From CBDDKU01 sp965230375 (lineage in GTDB: Bacteria > Bacteroidota > Bacteroidia > Flavobacteriales_D > Cryomorphaceae): 64,000 nt of DNA. The stretch covers positions 62,001 to 126,000 of the forward strand of contig CBDDKU010000010.1 in NCBI GenBank assembly GCA_965230375.1. The letters run 5' to 3'. The translations under genes were made by a program, and so were the position numbers. This document shows, piece by piece, positions 8,810-15,911 of the stretch (positions are counted from its first letter, which is position 1; every line of letters starts with the position of its first letter). The notes beneath the pieces are model-generated. The model was not told the DNA's origin and made no database searches. It saw only the letters and a program-made list of their open reading frames with translations.

Positions 8810-8860
8810 AATGAAAAAAGCCCCAACTAATGTTGAGGCTTCTTGGTGATTCAGCTGGGG
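8810..8860 (-). repeat. 51-bp copy of the tRNA-Lys 3' end and terminator (distal copy)
   Basis: Identical over 51 bp to 9466-9516. It carries the terminator hairpin of tRNA-Lys plus the last 18 bases of the tRNA including CCA, but no tRNA body. With the functional copy it brackets the 28-bp hairpin array like an attL/attR pair. Confidence 0.88.
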
Positions 8861-9394
8861 TCCTGACGCTCCGGTCAGGATCTACGACCACTGACGCTCC
8901 GGTCAGGATCTACGACCACTGACGCTTCGGTCATGGTCGTAGATCCTGACCGGAGCGTCAGGTGGTCGTAGATCCTGACCGGAGCGTCAGTGGTAGAAGA
9001 CCCTGACCGAAGCGTCAGTGGTCGTAGATCCTGACCGGAGCGTCAGTGGTCGTAGATCCTGACCGGAGCGTCAGTGGTCGTAGATCCTGACCGGAGCGTC
9101 AGTGGTAGAAGACCCTGACCGAAGCGTCAGTGGTCGTAGATCCTGACCGGAGCGTCAGTGGTCGTAGATCCTGACCGGAGCGTCAGTGGTAGAAGACCCT
9201 GACCGAAGCGTCAGTGGTCGTAGATCCTGACCGGAGCGTCAGTGGTCGTAGATCCTGACCGGAGCGTCAGTGGTAGAAGACCCTGACCGAAGCGTCAGGG
9301 GTCTTCGACCACTGACGCTTCGGTCAGGGTCTTCGACCACTGACGCTTCGGTCAGGGTCTTCGACCACTGACGCTTCGGTCAGGGTCTTCGACT
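8861..9394. repeat. tandem array of about 19 hairpin units of 28 bp, with two orientation switches
   Basis: Each unit contains CTGAC-N6-GTCAG, a 5-bp stem with loop GCTCCG or GCTTCG, plus a 12-bp linker. Units run one way at 8861-8933 (3 units), the opposite way at 8934-9300 (13 units), then the first way again at 9305-9394 (3 and a bit). Two unit types exist: the CGG-type core always goes with linker GTAGATC, and the CGA-type core always with AGAAGACC. In the central block they alternate mostly as two CGG plus one CGA, an 84-bp higher-order repeat with one extra CGG unit. There are no unique spacers, so this is not CRISPR. Function unknown. Confidence 0.9.
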
Positions 9395-9465
9395 CGCATG
9401 CGCTAAGTCGGGATAAGCTTCTCGCCCCAGCCTTAATATCTCCCGCAAATTTCAATTCAAACCTG

Positions 9466-9516
9466 AATGAAAAAAGCCCCAACTAATGTTGAGGCTTCTT
9501 GGTGATTCAGCTGGGG
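9466..9516 (-). repeat. 51-bp tRNA-Lys 3'-end sequence (proximal copy)
   Basis: Partner of 8810-8860. Here it is the real 3' end of the tRNA gene plus its terminator. Confidence 0.88.
9471..9497 (-). terminator. terminator after tRNA-Lys
   Basis: On the minus strand GCCTCAAC-ATTA-GTTGGGGC followed by six T, directly behind the CCA end of the tRNA. A perfect copy sits at 8815-8841. Confidence 0.85.
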
Positions 9517-9575
9517 CTCGAACCCAGGACCCACGCCTTAAAAGGGCGTTGCTCTACCAGCTGAGCTACTGAATC
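9500..9575 (-). tRNA. tRNA-Lys (anticodon UUU), CCA encoded
   Basis: Cloverleaf on the minus strand: acceptor GATTCAG/CTGAATC, D-arm GCTC..GAGC, anticodon stem ACGCC/GGCGT with loop CTTTTAA (anticodon TTT), T-arm CTGGG-TTCGAGC-CCCAG, discriminator A and encoded CCA (9500-9502). 76 nt in all. Its 3' end is duplicated at 8810-8860. Confidence 0.95.
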
Positions 9576-9653
9576 GCTTTCCGTAAATGCGGGTGCAAAT
9601 ATAAGTGCTTTGTGTAATCTGACAAAGGAATTTTCGAATCCTTCCCAAAAAAA

Positions 9654-10814
9654 TTACTCGATGATCGGACAGCGCTCAAATGGCACCGTTCTGTCGAATA
9701 AATATCGGTAGGTGATCATCTCTCTATAGCGCTCGGTGCCAAGGTTTTCACAGACCTTAATCATCTTGGGGTTGAAGTCGCCAATCCAGGTTAGCACGGT
9801 CTTGTCGTATGCGTCCGTTTCATCCATAACACTTTTTGAGTATGTGATTAAGCCACCTTCTATTCCGCGTCCGTGCCATTTTTTAACCACACCGAAGACG
9901 ATTCCCACCATGGTGCGAGGTGTTCCCTTCCATTTATGGTAGAGAAATTTGAGTTTTCCCAACCAGTTCAAGTTTCCATTCACGTATTTGAAAATCTCGT
10001 TGAGCTCCGGAATATTTATGTGAAATCCAATGGGCTCATCGCCATCGTACGCGAAAAACAGGATTCGTTTATCGACAACTGGTTTAAGCGATTGCATGAG
10101 TTTTTGGGCTTGTGCCAATTTCATGGGTTGAAACCCGGCGTGTCCGCCCCAGGCACCATTATACACGGTGTGAAAATCTTCAGCTACTTTTTCAAGGGGC
10201 ACTCCAACTGTATTTCGGAAGGTGACGTTCGGGTTGACGATTCGTTTCGTCTTTTCTACAAAAATGTTTTGCACATCATCTCTCGTCGATCGCGTGTACA
10301 AGTACTGCTCGAAATAGGTTTTGAAGCCATAGTTCTCAAACAAATCCACGTAATAGGGTGGATTGTAGTTCATGGCGTAGCTATTCGGATCTGTGAAGTT
10401 TTTGGAGAGACAGCCCCAAAACTGATTTCGCTCTCCAAAGTTGATCGGGCCGTCCATCGCTTCCATGCCTTGAGACTCAAGCCAGGCCTTGGCTGTATCG
10501 AATATGAAATTGGCAAAAATCTGGTCGTTGGTCGATTCAAAAAATCCGACCCCTCCTGTAGGCTGCTTTTCCTTCTTCGAAGTCTTTGGATTGACAAATG
10601 CGGCTACGCGACCTGCTAGTTTTCCATTATCATCGTAAAAGACCCAGCGTATGGCCGATCCCTGACGAAAGAGTTTATTTTTCTTTGGGTCAAAGATCTT
10701 CTCAATGTCTTGCTTGATATGAGGGATATAATTCGGGTCGTTCGCGTAAATAATGGAAGGAACCTTCTGAAATGCCTTTATTGTAGATTTGTTGTCGACT
10801 ACGACAGCCCGCAT
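9654..10814 (-). CDS. GNAT-like N-acyltransferase, substrate unknown
   Basis: 386 residues, no signal peptide, presumably cytoplasmic. The sequence looks like a double acyl-CoA N-acyltransferase fold: IRWVFYDDNGKLAGRVAAFV (near 56-75) resembles a GNAT beta-strand 2-4 region, and MVGIVFGVVKKWHGRGIEGG near residue 300 resembles the acetyl-CoA-binding V..xxRGxG loop. EAMDGPINFGERNQFWGCL is a distinctive conserved-looking block. I recognise it as a conserved Bacteroidota protein without an assigned reaction. It is transcribed divergently from aroK with about 40 bp between. Confidence 0.7.
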   Translation of the reverse strand: MRAVVVDNKSTIKAFQKVPSIIYANDPNYIPHIKQDIEKIFDPKKNKLFRQGSAIRWVFYDDNGKLAGRVAAFVNPKTSKKEKQPTGGVGFFESTNDQIFANFIFDTAKAWLESQGMEAMDGPINFGERNQFWGCLSKNFTDPNSYAMNYNPPYYVDLFENYGFKTYFEQYLYTRSTRDDVQNIFVEKTKRIVNPNVTFRNTVGVPLEKVAEDFHTVYNGAWGGHAGFQPMKLAQAQKLMQSLKPVVDKRILFFAYDGDEPIGFHINIPELNEIFKYVNGNLNWLGKLKFLYHKWKGTPRTMVGIVFGVVKKWHGRGIEGGLITYSKSVMDETDAYDKTVLTWIGDFNPKMIKVCENLGTERYREMITYRYLFDRTVPFERCPIIE

Positions 10815-10853
10815 AAATCAAAATTTTCAACGAAAGTAAATTATATCATCCAA

Positions 10854-11372
10854 TTGAATAGAATCTTCTTAATCGGCTTTATGGGCGTGGGGAAAACCAC
10901 GGTAGGCAAGGAGCTTGCTTCGCGGTTAGACACCACCTTTTTGGATTTGGACAGCGAAGTGGAGCGAACTGCAGCAATGTCTATTTCCGAGATTTTCGCT
11001 TCGAAGGGCGATGCCTATTTCCGGAAGCTTGAAGAGGATGTGCTGAAGGAGATCGTAGAGTCTGGCGATGGCGCTGTGATCGCCCTTGGCGGAGGAACGC
11101 CAACCATTCCAGGATTGATGGAGTATGTGAATGGGGTGGGGACTTCTGTTTGGATTGACCGCACCGAAGAAGAGCTCTTCGCTCGCTTAGCGGCAGAAAA
11201 GGAAAAGCGCCCTTTGATTGCGGAGATTTCGCCAGAAGAACTGAAGCAGCGCATCGCAGATATGCTCGATAAGCGAATGGGAGATTATTCAAAAGCCGCC
11301 ATTCATATTCCGGCTGATGTTCCCGAGGGAGATTTGGTGGATGAGATTGTTAAAAGGGTGGGGGTTGATTGA
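10854..11372 (+). CDS. aroK: shikimate kinase
   Basis: Phosphorylates shikimate with ATP in the aromatic amino acid pathway. The P-loop GFMGVGKTT lies at residues 8-16, the shikimate-binding FLDLDSEVER follows, then SISEIFASKGDAYFRKLE and the glycine-rich ALGGGTP; the lid contains RPLI. The frame is open further upstream (from 10710), but that extension overlaps the divergent gene. A TTG at 10854 gives MNRIFLIGFMGVGKTT and 172 residues, the normal family size, so I choose it. The other aromatic-pathway gene in the window, aroQ, is 20 kb away. Confidence 0.9.
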   Translation: MNRIFLIGFMGVGKTTVGKELASRLDTTFLDLDSEVERTAAMSISEIFASKGDAYFRKLEEDVLKEIVESGDGAVIALGGGTPTIPGLMEYVNGVGTSVWIDRTEEELFARLAAEKEKRPLIAEISPEELKQRIADMLDKRMGDYSKAAIHIPADVPEGDLVDEIVKRVGVD

Positions 11373-11521
11373 GCTTGAATTAATGATGAGTGCTCATTTC
11401 TACACCGAATTGTGTAAACCTATTTCAGGACAAGACACAAAGAACTATCCTCCCCCTAGCCATCCGCCTGAGGCGGAGGAATGATCAGTGCTACGAAAGG
11501 TCAACCAAAAAACCCAAAATC

Positions 11522-12025
11522 CTACTCCAAATAAGCGGAATCATTTCCGGGTTTAAAGTCCACGCGAATGTGGTCTTGAAGTGTGGTGCTCAGTGTGAGC
11601 CCAACGAAATTGGCTTTGATTGGAAATTTGCGGTGCAAGCGATCTACCAGTACAACGGTGGTGAGCTTGGCAATAGGAAAGCCGAGAATGTATCGCGTGG
11701 CGTAAATCAAGGTGCGACCCGAGTTGAGCACATCGTCAATCAGCACGACTGATTTTCCCGAAAGCACTTTGTGATCACCTTCCAAGGTTGGCTCTTCAGT
11801 CGGCGATTTCTTGTTGATTTTCATCTCGAGCTGGTGAACCTTTATTCCTGAAACTTCCTCGAGCATAGGGGCCAATCGAGCGGCGAGCAATACCCCCTGT
11901 TTTTGGATCGACACAAAGACAATTTCCTTCTCTTCGTGGTTATACTCAAAGAGTTGGAAGGCGATTCGCTTTAGCTTTTGTTCAATGCTTTTGTGATCGA
12001 GAATCTTTGTCGGCGTGTCAGTCAT
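11522..12025 (-). CDS. purine/pyrimidine-type phosphoribosyltransferase
   Basis: About 167 residues with the PRPP-binding loop VVLIDDVLNSGRTL and the PRTase fold around it (IVFVSIQKQGVLLAARLAP, LTTVVLVDRLHRKFPIKANFVG). It is similar in size and layout to PyrR/HPRT proteins, and could be a uracil-salvage enzyme or a nucleobase-responsive regulator; I cannot separate these by eye. The frame starts at 12043, but the ATG at 12025 is preferred because a TAnnTTTG box (12041-12048) would otherwise lie in the coding sequence. Divergent from the lipoprotein gene. Confidence 0.8.
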   Translation of the reverse strand: MTDTPTKILDHKSIEQKLKRIAFQLFEYNHEEKEIVFVSIQKQGVLLAARLAPMLEEVSGIKVHQLEMKINKKSPTEEPTLEGDHKVLSGKSVVLIDDVLNSGRTLIYATRYILGFPIAKLTTVVLVDRLHRKFPIKANFVGLTLSTTLQDHIRVDFKPGNDSAYLE

Positions 12026-12040
12026 TATTCGAGTTTGAGC

Positions 12041-12048
12041 CAAAAATA
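12041..12048 (-). promoter_or_regulatory. -7 promoter box of the phosphoribosyltransferase gene
   Basis: Minus strand TATTTTTG fits the Bacteroidota TAnnTTTG consensus, about 16 nt before the ATG at 12025. No clear TTTG -33 box. Confidence 0.45.
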
Positions 12049-12066
12049 GTAAATCGAAGTTTCTCG

Positions 12067-12074
12067 TATTTTTG
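12067..12074 (+). promoter_or_regulatory. -7 promoter box of the lipoprotein gene
   Basis: TATTTTTG (TAnnTTTG) ends 4 nt before the GTG start at 12079, implying an almost leaderless transcript. It is arranged back to back with the box at 12041-12048. Confidence 0.4.
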
Positions 12075-12078
12075 AATC

Positions 12079-12528
12079 GTGAAATATCTTTTAGCCTTAT
12101 CTATCCTTATCGGCGCCATGGCTTGTAGCGAGTCAGAGCCGATAGAAGAAGTAACATCCAAACCCGTGATGAAGCCACCGAGTGAACTGGCTTTGGTGAT
12201 GCGCGCTGTACATGAAGAAGCCAAAGCCTGGCGAGCCGATCTCGAAAGTGGTGCCATGCCGCTCGATACGGTGCAGATTTATGAAGCTCTTGTAGAAAGC
12301 ACACCAACCAAACCAGATGTTGGCGGACCAGTTTTTGAGTCTTTCGCACAGATGTACCAGCATTCAGTGGACTCTTTTCTTACAGCTCCAAATATCGACT
12401 TAGGTAAAGCTAGATTCAATGATTTGGTTGACGCCTGCCTTTCTTGTCACCAGTCGTATTGTCCTGGGCCTATGCCGACGATTAGAAAGTTGAAGGTTAA
12501 AGAGACGCTGGCTTCCGGAGAGATATAA
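12079..12528 (+). CDS. lipoprotein with a C-terminal CxxCH heme-binding motif (cytochrome c-like)
   Basis: 149 residues. A lipoprotein signal peptide ends in the lipobox IGAMAC with Cys16, so the protein should be anchored in a membrane facing the periplasm. The body is helical, and CLSCH (Cys120, Cys123, His124) near the C-terminus is a covalent heme c site. The heme site after a helical bundle is the layout of class II cytochrome c / cytochrome c' proteins, so it probably binds one heme and transfers electrons or senses a small ligand (inference). GTG start. The 3' end overlaps the convergent methyltransferase gene by 32 bp. Confidence 0.75.
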   Translation: MKYLLALSILIGAMACSESEPIEEVTSKPVMKPPSELALVMRAVHEEAKAWRADLESGAMPLDTVQIYEALVESTPTKPDVGGPVFESFAQMYQHSVDSFLTAPNIDLGKARFNDLVDACLSCHQSYCPGPMPTIRKLKVKETLASGEI

Positions 12529-13093
12529 AAAGCTCTCGATCGGCGCGGGGTTTGATAGAATTGTAAGCTCGTTCGAAGACTTCTATTTCAAAATGCTTCT
12601 CAAAAATGGGAAGGTAGGCGTGCTTGTTTCCTCCGTAGGGCGGGTGTTCTTCAAAAAGGGGATCGTCGAAAAGTACCCCTACTAATCTTCCTCCGGGCTT
12701 GAGCAGTTCAAACATCTTAGCCGCATAGGCGTCTCGCTGATCCTTTTCCAAGGCGCAGAAAAAAGTCTGCTCGATGATGAGGTCGTACTGGCCTTGGTGC
12801 TGGAAGAAGTCGCCTAGAATTAGTTGATCCTTTGGGAAAGTAGGCGCCGCATCGGCAATGCGGTCTATGGCACCTTGAGCGATGTCGATTAAGTGAACGT
12901 TCGTAAAGCCTTGGTCGTGCATGTACTGACCTTCGTAGGCATTTCCGCAACCCGGGATAAGCACATTAATTGACTTGTCTTCCAGTCCGTCAACATAAGT
13001 TTTAATCGGGGTAGAAGCGTAGCCGATGTCCCATCCCGTTTGGTTGTTTGCCCAGCGGGCTTCCCAATATGCTTTGTCGTTTGCTTCGATCAT
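12497..13093 (-). CDS. TPMT-family SAM-dependent methyltransferase
   Basis: 198 residues. YWEARWANNQTGWDIG at the N-terminus is the signature of the thiopurine S-methyltransferase family. SAM motif I is NVLIPGCGNAYEG, followed by HLIDIA, QYDLIIEQTFFCAL and LLKPGGRLVGVLFDDP. It probably methylates a thiol or selenol compound, but bacterial members vary in substrate. The start overlaps the rlmD-like stop by 4 bp, so the two methyltransferases form an operon with rlmD first. Confidence 0.88.
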   Translation of the reverse strand: MIEANDKAYWEARWANNQTGWDIGYASTPIKTYVDGLEDKSINVLIPGCGNAYEGQYMHDQGFTNVHLIDIAQGAIDRIADAAPTFPKDQLILGDFFQHQGQYDLIIEQTFFCALEKDQRDAYAAKMFELLKPGGRLVGVLFDDPLFEEHPPYGGNKHAYLPIFEKHFEIEVFERAYNSIKPRADRELFISLRKPASL

Positions 13094-14526
13094 GGTTTAT
13101 GGAATAGGGCGATCGCTTCTACATGCGAAGTATGCGGAAACTGATCGACAAGTGAGAATTTCTGAACGGTGTAACCCGCTTGGCACAGCGTATCGGTATC
13201 GCGGGCCAAGGTGGCGGGATTGCAGGAAATGTAAACGATAGTCGGTGCGCCCAGGTCAATGGTGCGCTTTAGCGCCTTCGGAGCAATTCCCGCTCGCGGT
13301 GGATCGAGAACTATCCCATCTATTTTTCCTTCGTACTCAGGATGGTTCAGGAGAAATTTCCCGACATCTTCGGCGTAGAATTTAATATCGTCAACCCCAT
13401 TGGCCTTAGCCGCCTTCTTAGCGTCATCAATAGCAGATTTCTCGATATCCACGCCTACAATTTTGGCATCATCCATAGCTCCTTTGATCAGTTGGCTGAT
13501 TGTACCCGTTCCGCAGAATAAATCGAAAATGGTTCCGCCCGGCTCGACCATCGACTTAAAATAAGAGATGGCTTGTGTGTAGAGCAATTCGGCACATTTT
13601 GGGTTGGTCTGGAAAAAGCTCTCCATTTTGATATCGAAATCCAATCCACAAATGCGCTCGGTGATGTGATCCTTTCCAAAGACCAATCTGCTCGACCCAT
13701 CTAGTGGTTGAACCCGGTCGCCGACATCGTCGTTTATGGTATGAATCAGCCCAGCACAGCGATCTCCCAATAGCGATTTCAAGAGATTGGCAAAGCCATC
13801 CATGTCGAATTGATCCAAATCTTTGCTCGTAGTCACGAGATTAAACAGAATCTGATCTTCAGCATAGCTCTTTCTCACCGTTAAGAATCGAAAGAAACCT
13901 TCTCTCTTTGGCGCATGCCAGGGTGGTAATCCGGTTTTTTCACAGAAGGTTCTGATCTCATGAAGTTTCGATTCGACCTCTCGGTCGAACAGTCCGCTGT
14001 CGTTGTCGAGGTTTTCTACCATCCACCAAGTACCACGGTGCTTAAAACCCAGCGCAAACTCGTCGAGCTCTTCACCAGTCTCCAAGTCGTATCGTATGGC
14101 GGCGAAAGCGTATTCCATCTTATTGCGATAGTGCCAAACGGAAGGAGATGAAATGTACTTATCAAATTTGGATTCAATATCGGGTTGATCCCCAATGCGC
14201 TTCATTAAATCAAGGCTTGACTCCTTCTTGTACTTTTCCTGGATGTCAATCGGCAGACGAGCAAAAGGGGCTCCAGCAATAGGCTGATACTCGTTTTCTA
14301 CCTCGTCGGGAGAAGGTGATATGATCTCACGAAGCTTTCCTTCCAGGTGTCTTTTTCTCGATTTTTCGACGCGCATTTTTACGCGCTGGCCGGGGATTGT
14401 ATTCGGTACAAAAACGATCAGTGAACCATCTTCCGTTTCCAATTTCCCAATGCCTTTTCCACCAAAAGCTGCCTTCTCAATATCGATTTCGAGCTCGGTT
14501 CCCCGTTTTATTTTCTTCTTGTTCAA
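13090..14526 (-). CDS. rlmD: 23S rRNA (uracil-5-)-methyltransferase, RlmD/RumA family
   Basis: 478 residues: TRAM domain (about 1-65, KRGTELEIDIEKAAFGGKGI), a linking region, then the SAM domain with FDLFCGTGTISQLI, the acidic loop VGVDIEKSAID, VLDPPRAGIA and the catalytic cysteine in ISCNPATLARD. It methylates C5 of a uridine in 23S rRNA (U1939 for E. coli RumA). The four cysteines that hold the Fe-S cluster in the E. coli enzyme are absent: the corresponding stretch reads YQPIAGAPFARLPIDIQEKY. The exact target uridine (RlmD or RlmC type) is not certain. Confidence 0.85.
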   Translation of the reverse strand: MNKKKIKRGTELEIDIEKAAFGGKGIGKLETEDGSLIVFVPNTIPGQRVKMRVEKSRKRHLEGKLREIISPSPDEVENEYQPIAGAPFARLPIDIQEKYKKESSLDLMKRIGDQPDIESKFDKYISSPSVWHYRNKMEYAFAAIRYDLETGEELDEFALGFKHRGTWWMVENLDNDSGLFDREVESKLHEIRTFCEKTGLPPWHAPKREGFFRFLTVRKSYAEDQILFNLVTTSKDLDQFDMDGFANLLKSLLGDRCAGLIHTINDDVGDRVQPLDGSSRLVFGKDHITERICGLDFDIKMESFFQTNPKCAELLYTQAISYFKSMVEPGGTIFDLFCGTGTISQLIKGAMDDAKIVGVDIEKSAIDDAKKAAKANGVDDIKFYAEDVGKFLLNHPEYEGKIDGIVLDPPRAGIAPKALKRTIDLGAPTIVYISCNPATLARDTDTLCQAGYTVQKFSLVDQFPHTSHVEAIALFHKP

Positions 14527-14627
14527 CTGCGCCTACTTGAATTTTGCTGCAAAGGAACAGAAATTTGGCGGATTTGAAGATTTGACGGAACTTTGAAGGA
14601 GTTATTAAAATCTAAATGAATTAGGCA

Positions 14628-15911
14628 ATGGACCACATCGATACAACAACGAGAACAGGAGAATTGATTGAACTAGAAAACCGCCATGGAGCGCATAATT
14701 ACCACCCGCTACCGGTTGTTTTGGAAAGGGGAGAAGGCGTTCACGTATGGGATGTGGAAGGAAAGAAGTACTACGATTTTCTTTCGGCGTATTCTGCGGT
14801 AAACCAAGGGCACTGCCACCCGAAAATAGTTGGGGCCATGATGGATCAGGCTAAAACCCTGACGCTTACTTCTCGAGCATTCTACAACGATGCGCTTGGC
14901 CCGTACGAGAAGTTTGCATCTGAATATTTCGGTTTCGACAAGCTCTTGCCAATGAATACGGGTGCAGAAGCTGTGGAGACAGCTATTAAGATCTGCAGAA
15001 AGTGGGCCTATGAAGTAAAGGGGATTGACGAAAACAAAGCAAAGATCATCGTTTGTGACAACAACTTCCACGGAAGAACCACGACGATTATCTCATTCTC
15101 AAATGACCCAGACGCGCGGAAGAATTTCGGTCCTTATACAGAAGGGTTTATCAGAATTCCATACAATGATCTGGATGCATTGAAGAATGCATTGAAAGAA
15201 GAGAATATTGCAGGGTTCCTCGTAGAGCCTATCCAAGGTGAAGCGGGTGTTTTCGTTCCGGATGAAGGATTTATTGAAGGAGCTAAGAATCTTTGCAACG
15301 AAAACAATGTCCTATTTATCGCCGACGAAGTGCAAACGGGAATTGCCCGCACTGGATCACTTCTCGCGGTATGTGGAGACTGCTCATGTGGAAATACCTG
15401 TGAGAAAGACCCAGCGACTTATCAAAAGCCTGATATTCTCATTCTAGGAAAAGCTATTTCGGGTGGAGTATATCCCGTATCAGCGGTATTGGCTGACGAT
15501 CACATCATGAACGTGATTAAGCCAGGACAGCACGGTTCTACGTTCGGTGGAAACCCTGTAGCTGCCAAAGTTGCTGTTGCTGCACTGGAAGTAATTAAAG
15601 ACGAAGAGCTGGCGAAAAATGCACGCCGACTAGGAGAAATATTCCGAGCCAAGATGAACGAGCTGGTGGCCAAGTCTGACTTGGTGAATGCAGTACGCGG
15701 AAAGGGATTGCTAAACGCTATCTTGATCAACGATACGGAAGATAGCGATACAGCTTGGAGAATTTGTTTGGCGCTTAGAGATAACGGACTTCTAGCCAAG
15801 CCAACTCACGGGAACATCATTCGCTTTGCACCACCATTAGTAATGAACGAAGAGCAATTGATGGACTGCGTAGCGATTATAACCGATACGATCCTAAACT
15901 TTAAAAAGTAA
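14628..15911 (+). CDS. rocD: ornithine--oxo-acid transaminase
   Basis: 427-residue class III PLP aminotransferase that converts ornithine and 2-oxoglutarate to glutamate semialdehyde and glutamate (arginine/proline turnover). Signatures: FLSAYSAVNQGHCHP, NTGAEAVETAIK, FIADEVQTGIARTG, and LILGKAISGG with the PLP lysine at 275. Between these last two motifs is a cysteine cluster, CGDCSCGNTC (Cys249, 252, 254, 258), absent from the mammalian and Bacillus enzymes as I remember them. It could bind a metal. It converges on the TonB receptor gene with an 11-bp overlap of the 3' ends. Confidence 0.92.
   Translation: MDHIDTTTRTGELIELENRHGAHNYHPLPVVLERGEGVHVWDVEGKKYYDFLSAYSAVNQGHCHPKIVGAMMDQAKTLTLTSRAFYNDALGPYEKFASEYFGFDKLLPMNTGAEAVETAIKICRKWAYEVKGIDENKAKIIVCDNNFHGRTTTIISFSNDPDARKNFGPYTEGFIRIPYNDLDALKNALKEENIAGFLVEPIQGEAGVFVPDEGFIEGAKNLCNENNVLFIADEVQTGIARTGSLLAVCGDCSCGNTCEKDPATYQKPDILILGKAISGGVYPVSAVLADDHIMNVIKPGQHGSTFGGNPVAAKVAVAALEVIKDEELAKNARRLGEIFRAKMNELVAKSDLVNAVRGKGLLNAILINDTEDSDTAWRICLALRDNGLLAKPTHGNIIRFAPPLVMNEEQLMDCVAIITDTILNFKK

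Noticed and set aside
8617..8814. 65-residue gene in the repeat island
   Set aside because: Overlaps the 57-bp repeat and has no coding signature.
8861..9394. CRISPR array
   Set aside because: The units are contiguous copies of one 28-bp sequence with two linker types; there are no unique spacers and no cas genes.
9873..10619. 248-residue plus-strand gene
   Set aside because: Antisense to the GNAT-like gene; cysteine/histidine/arginine-rich shadow translation without motifs.
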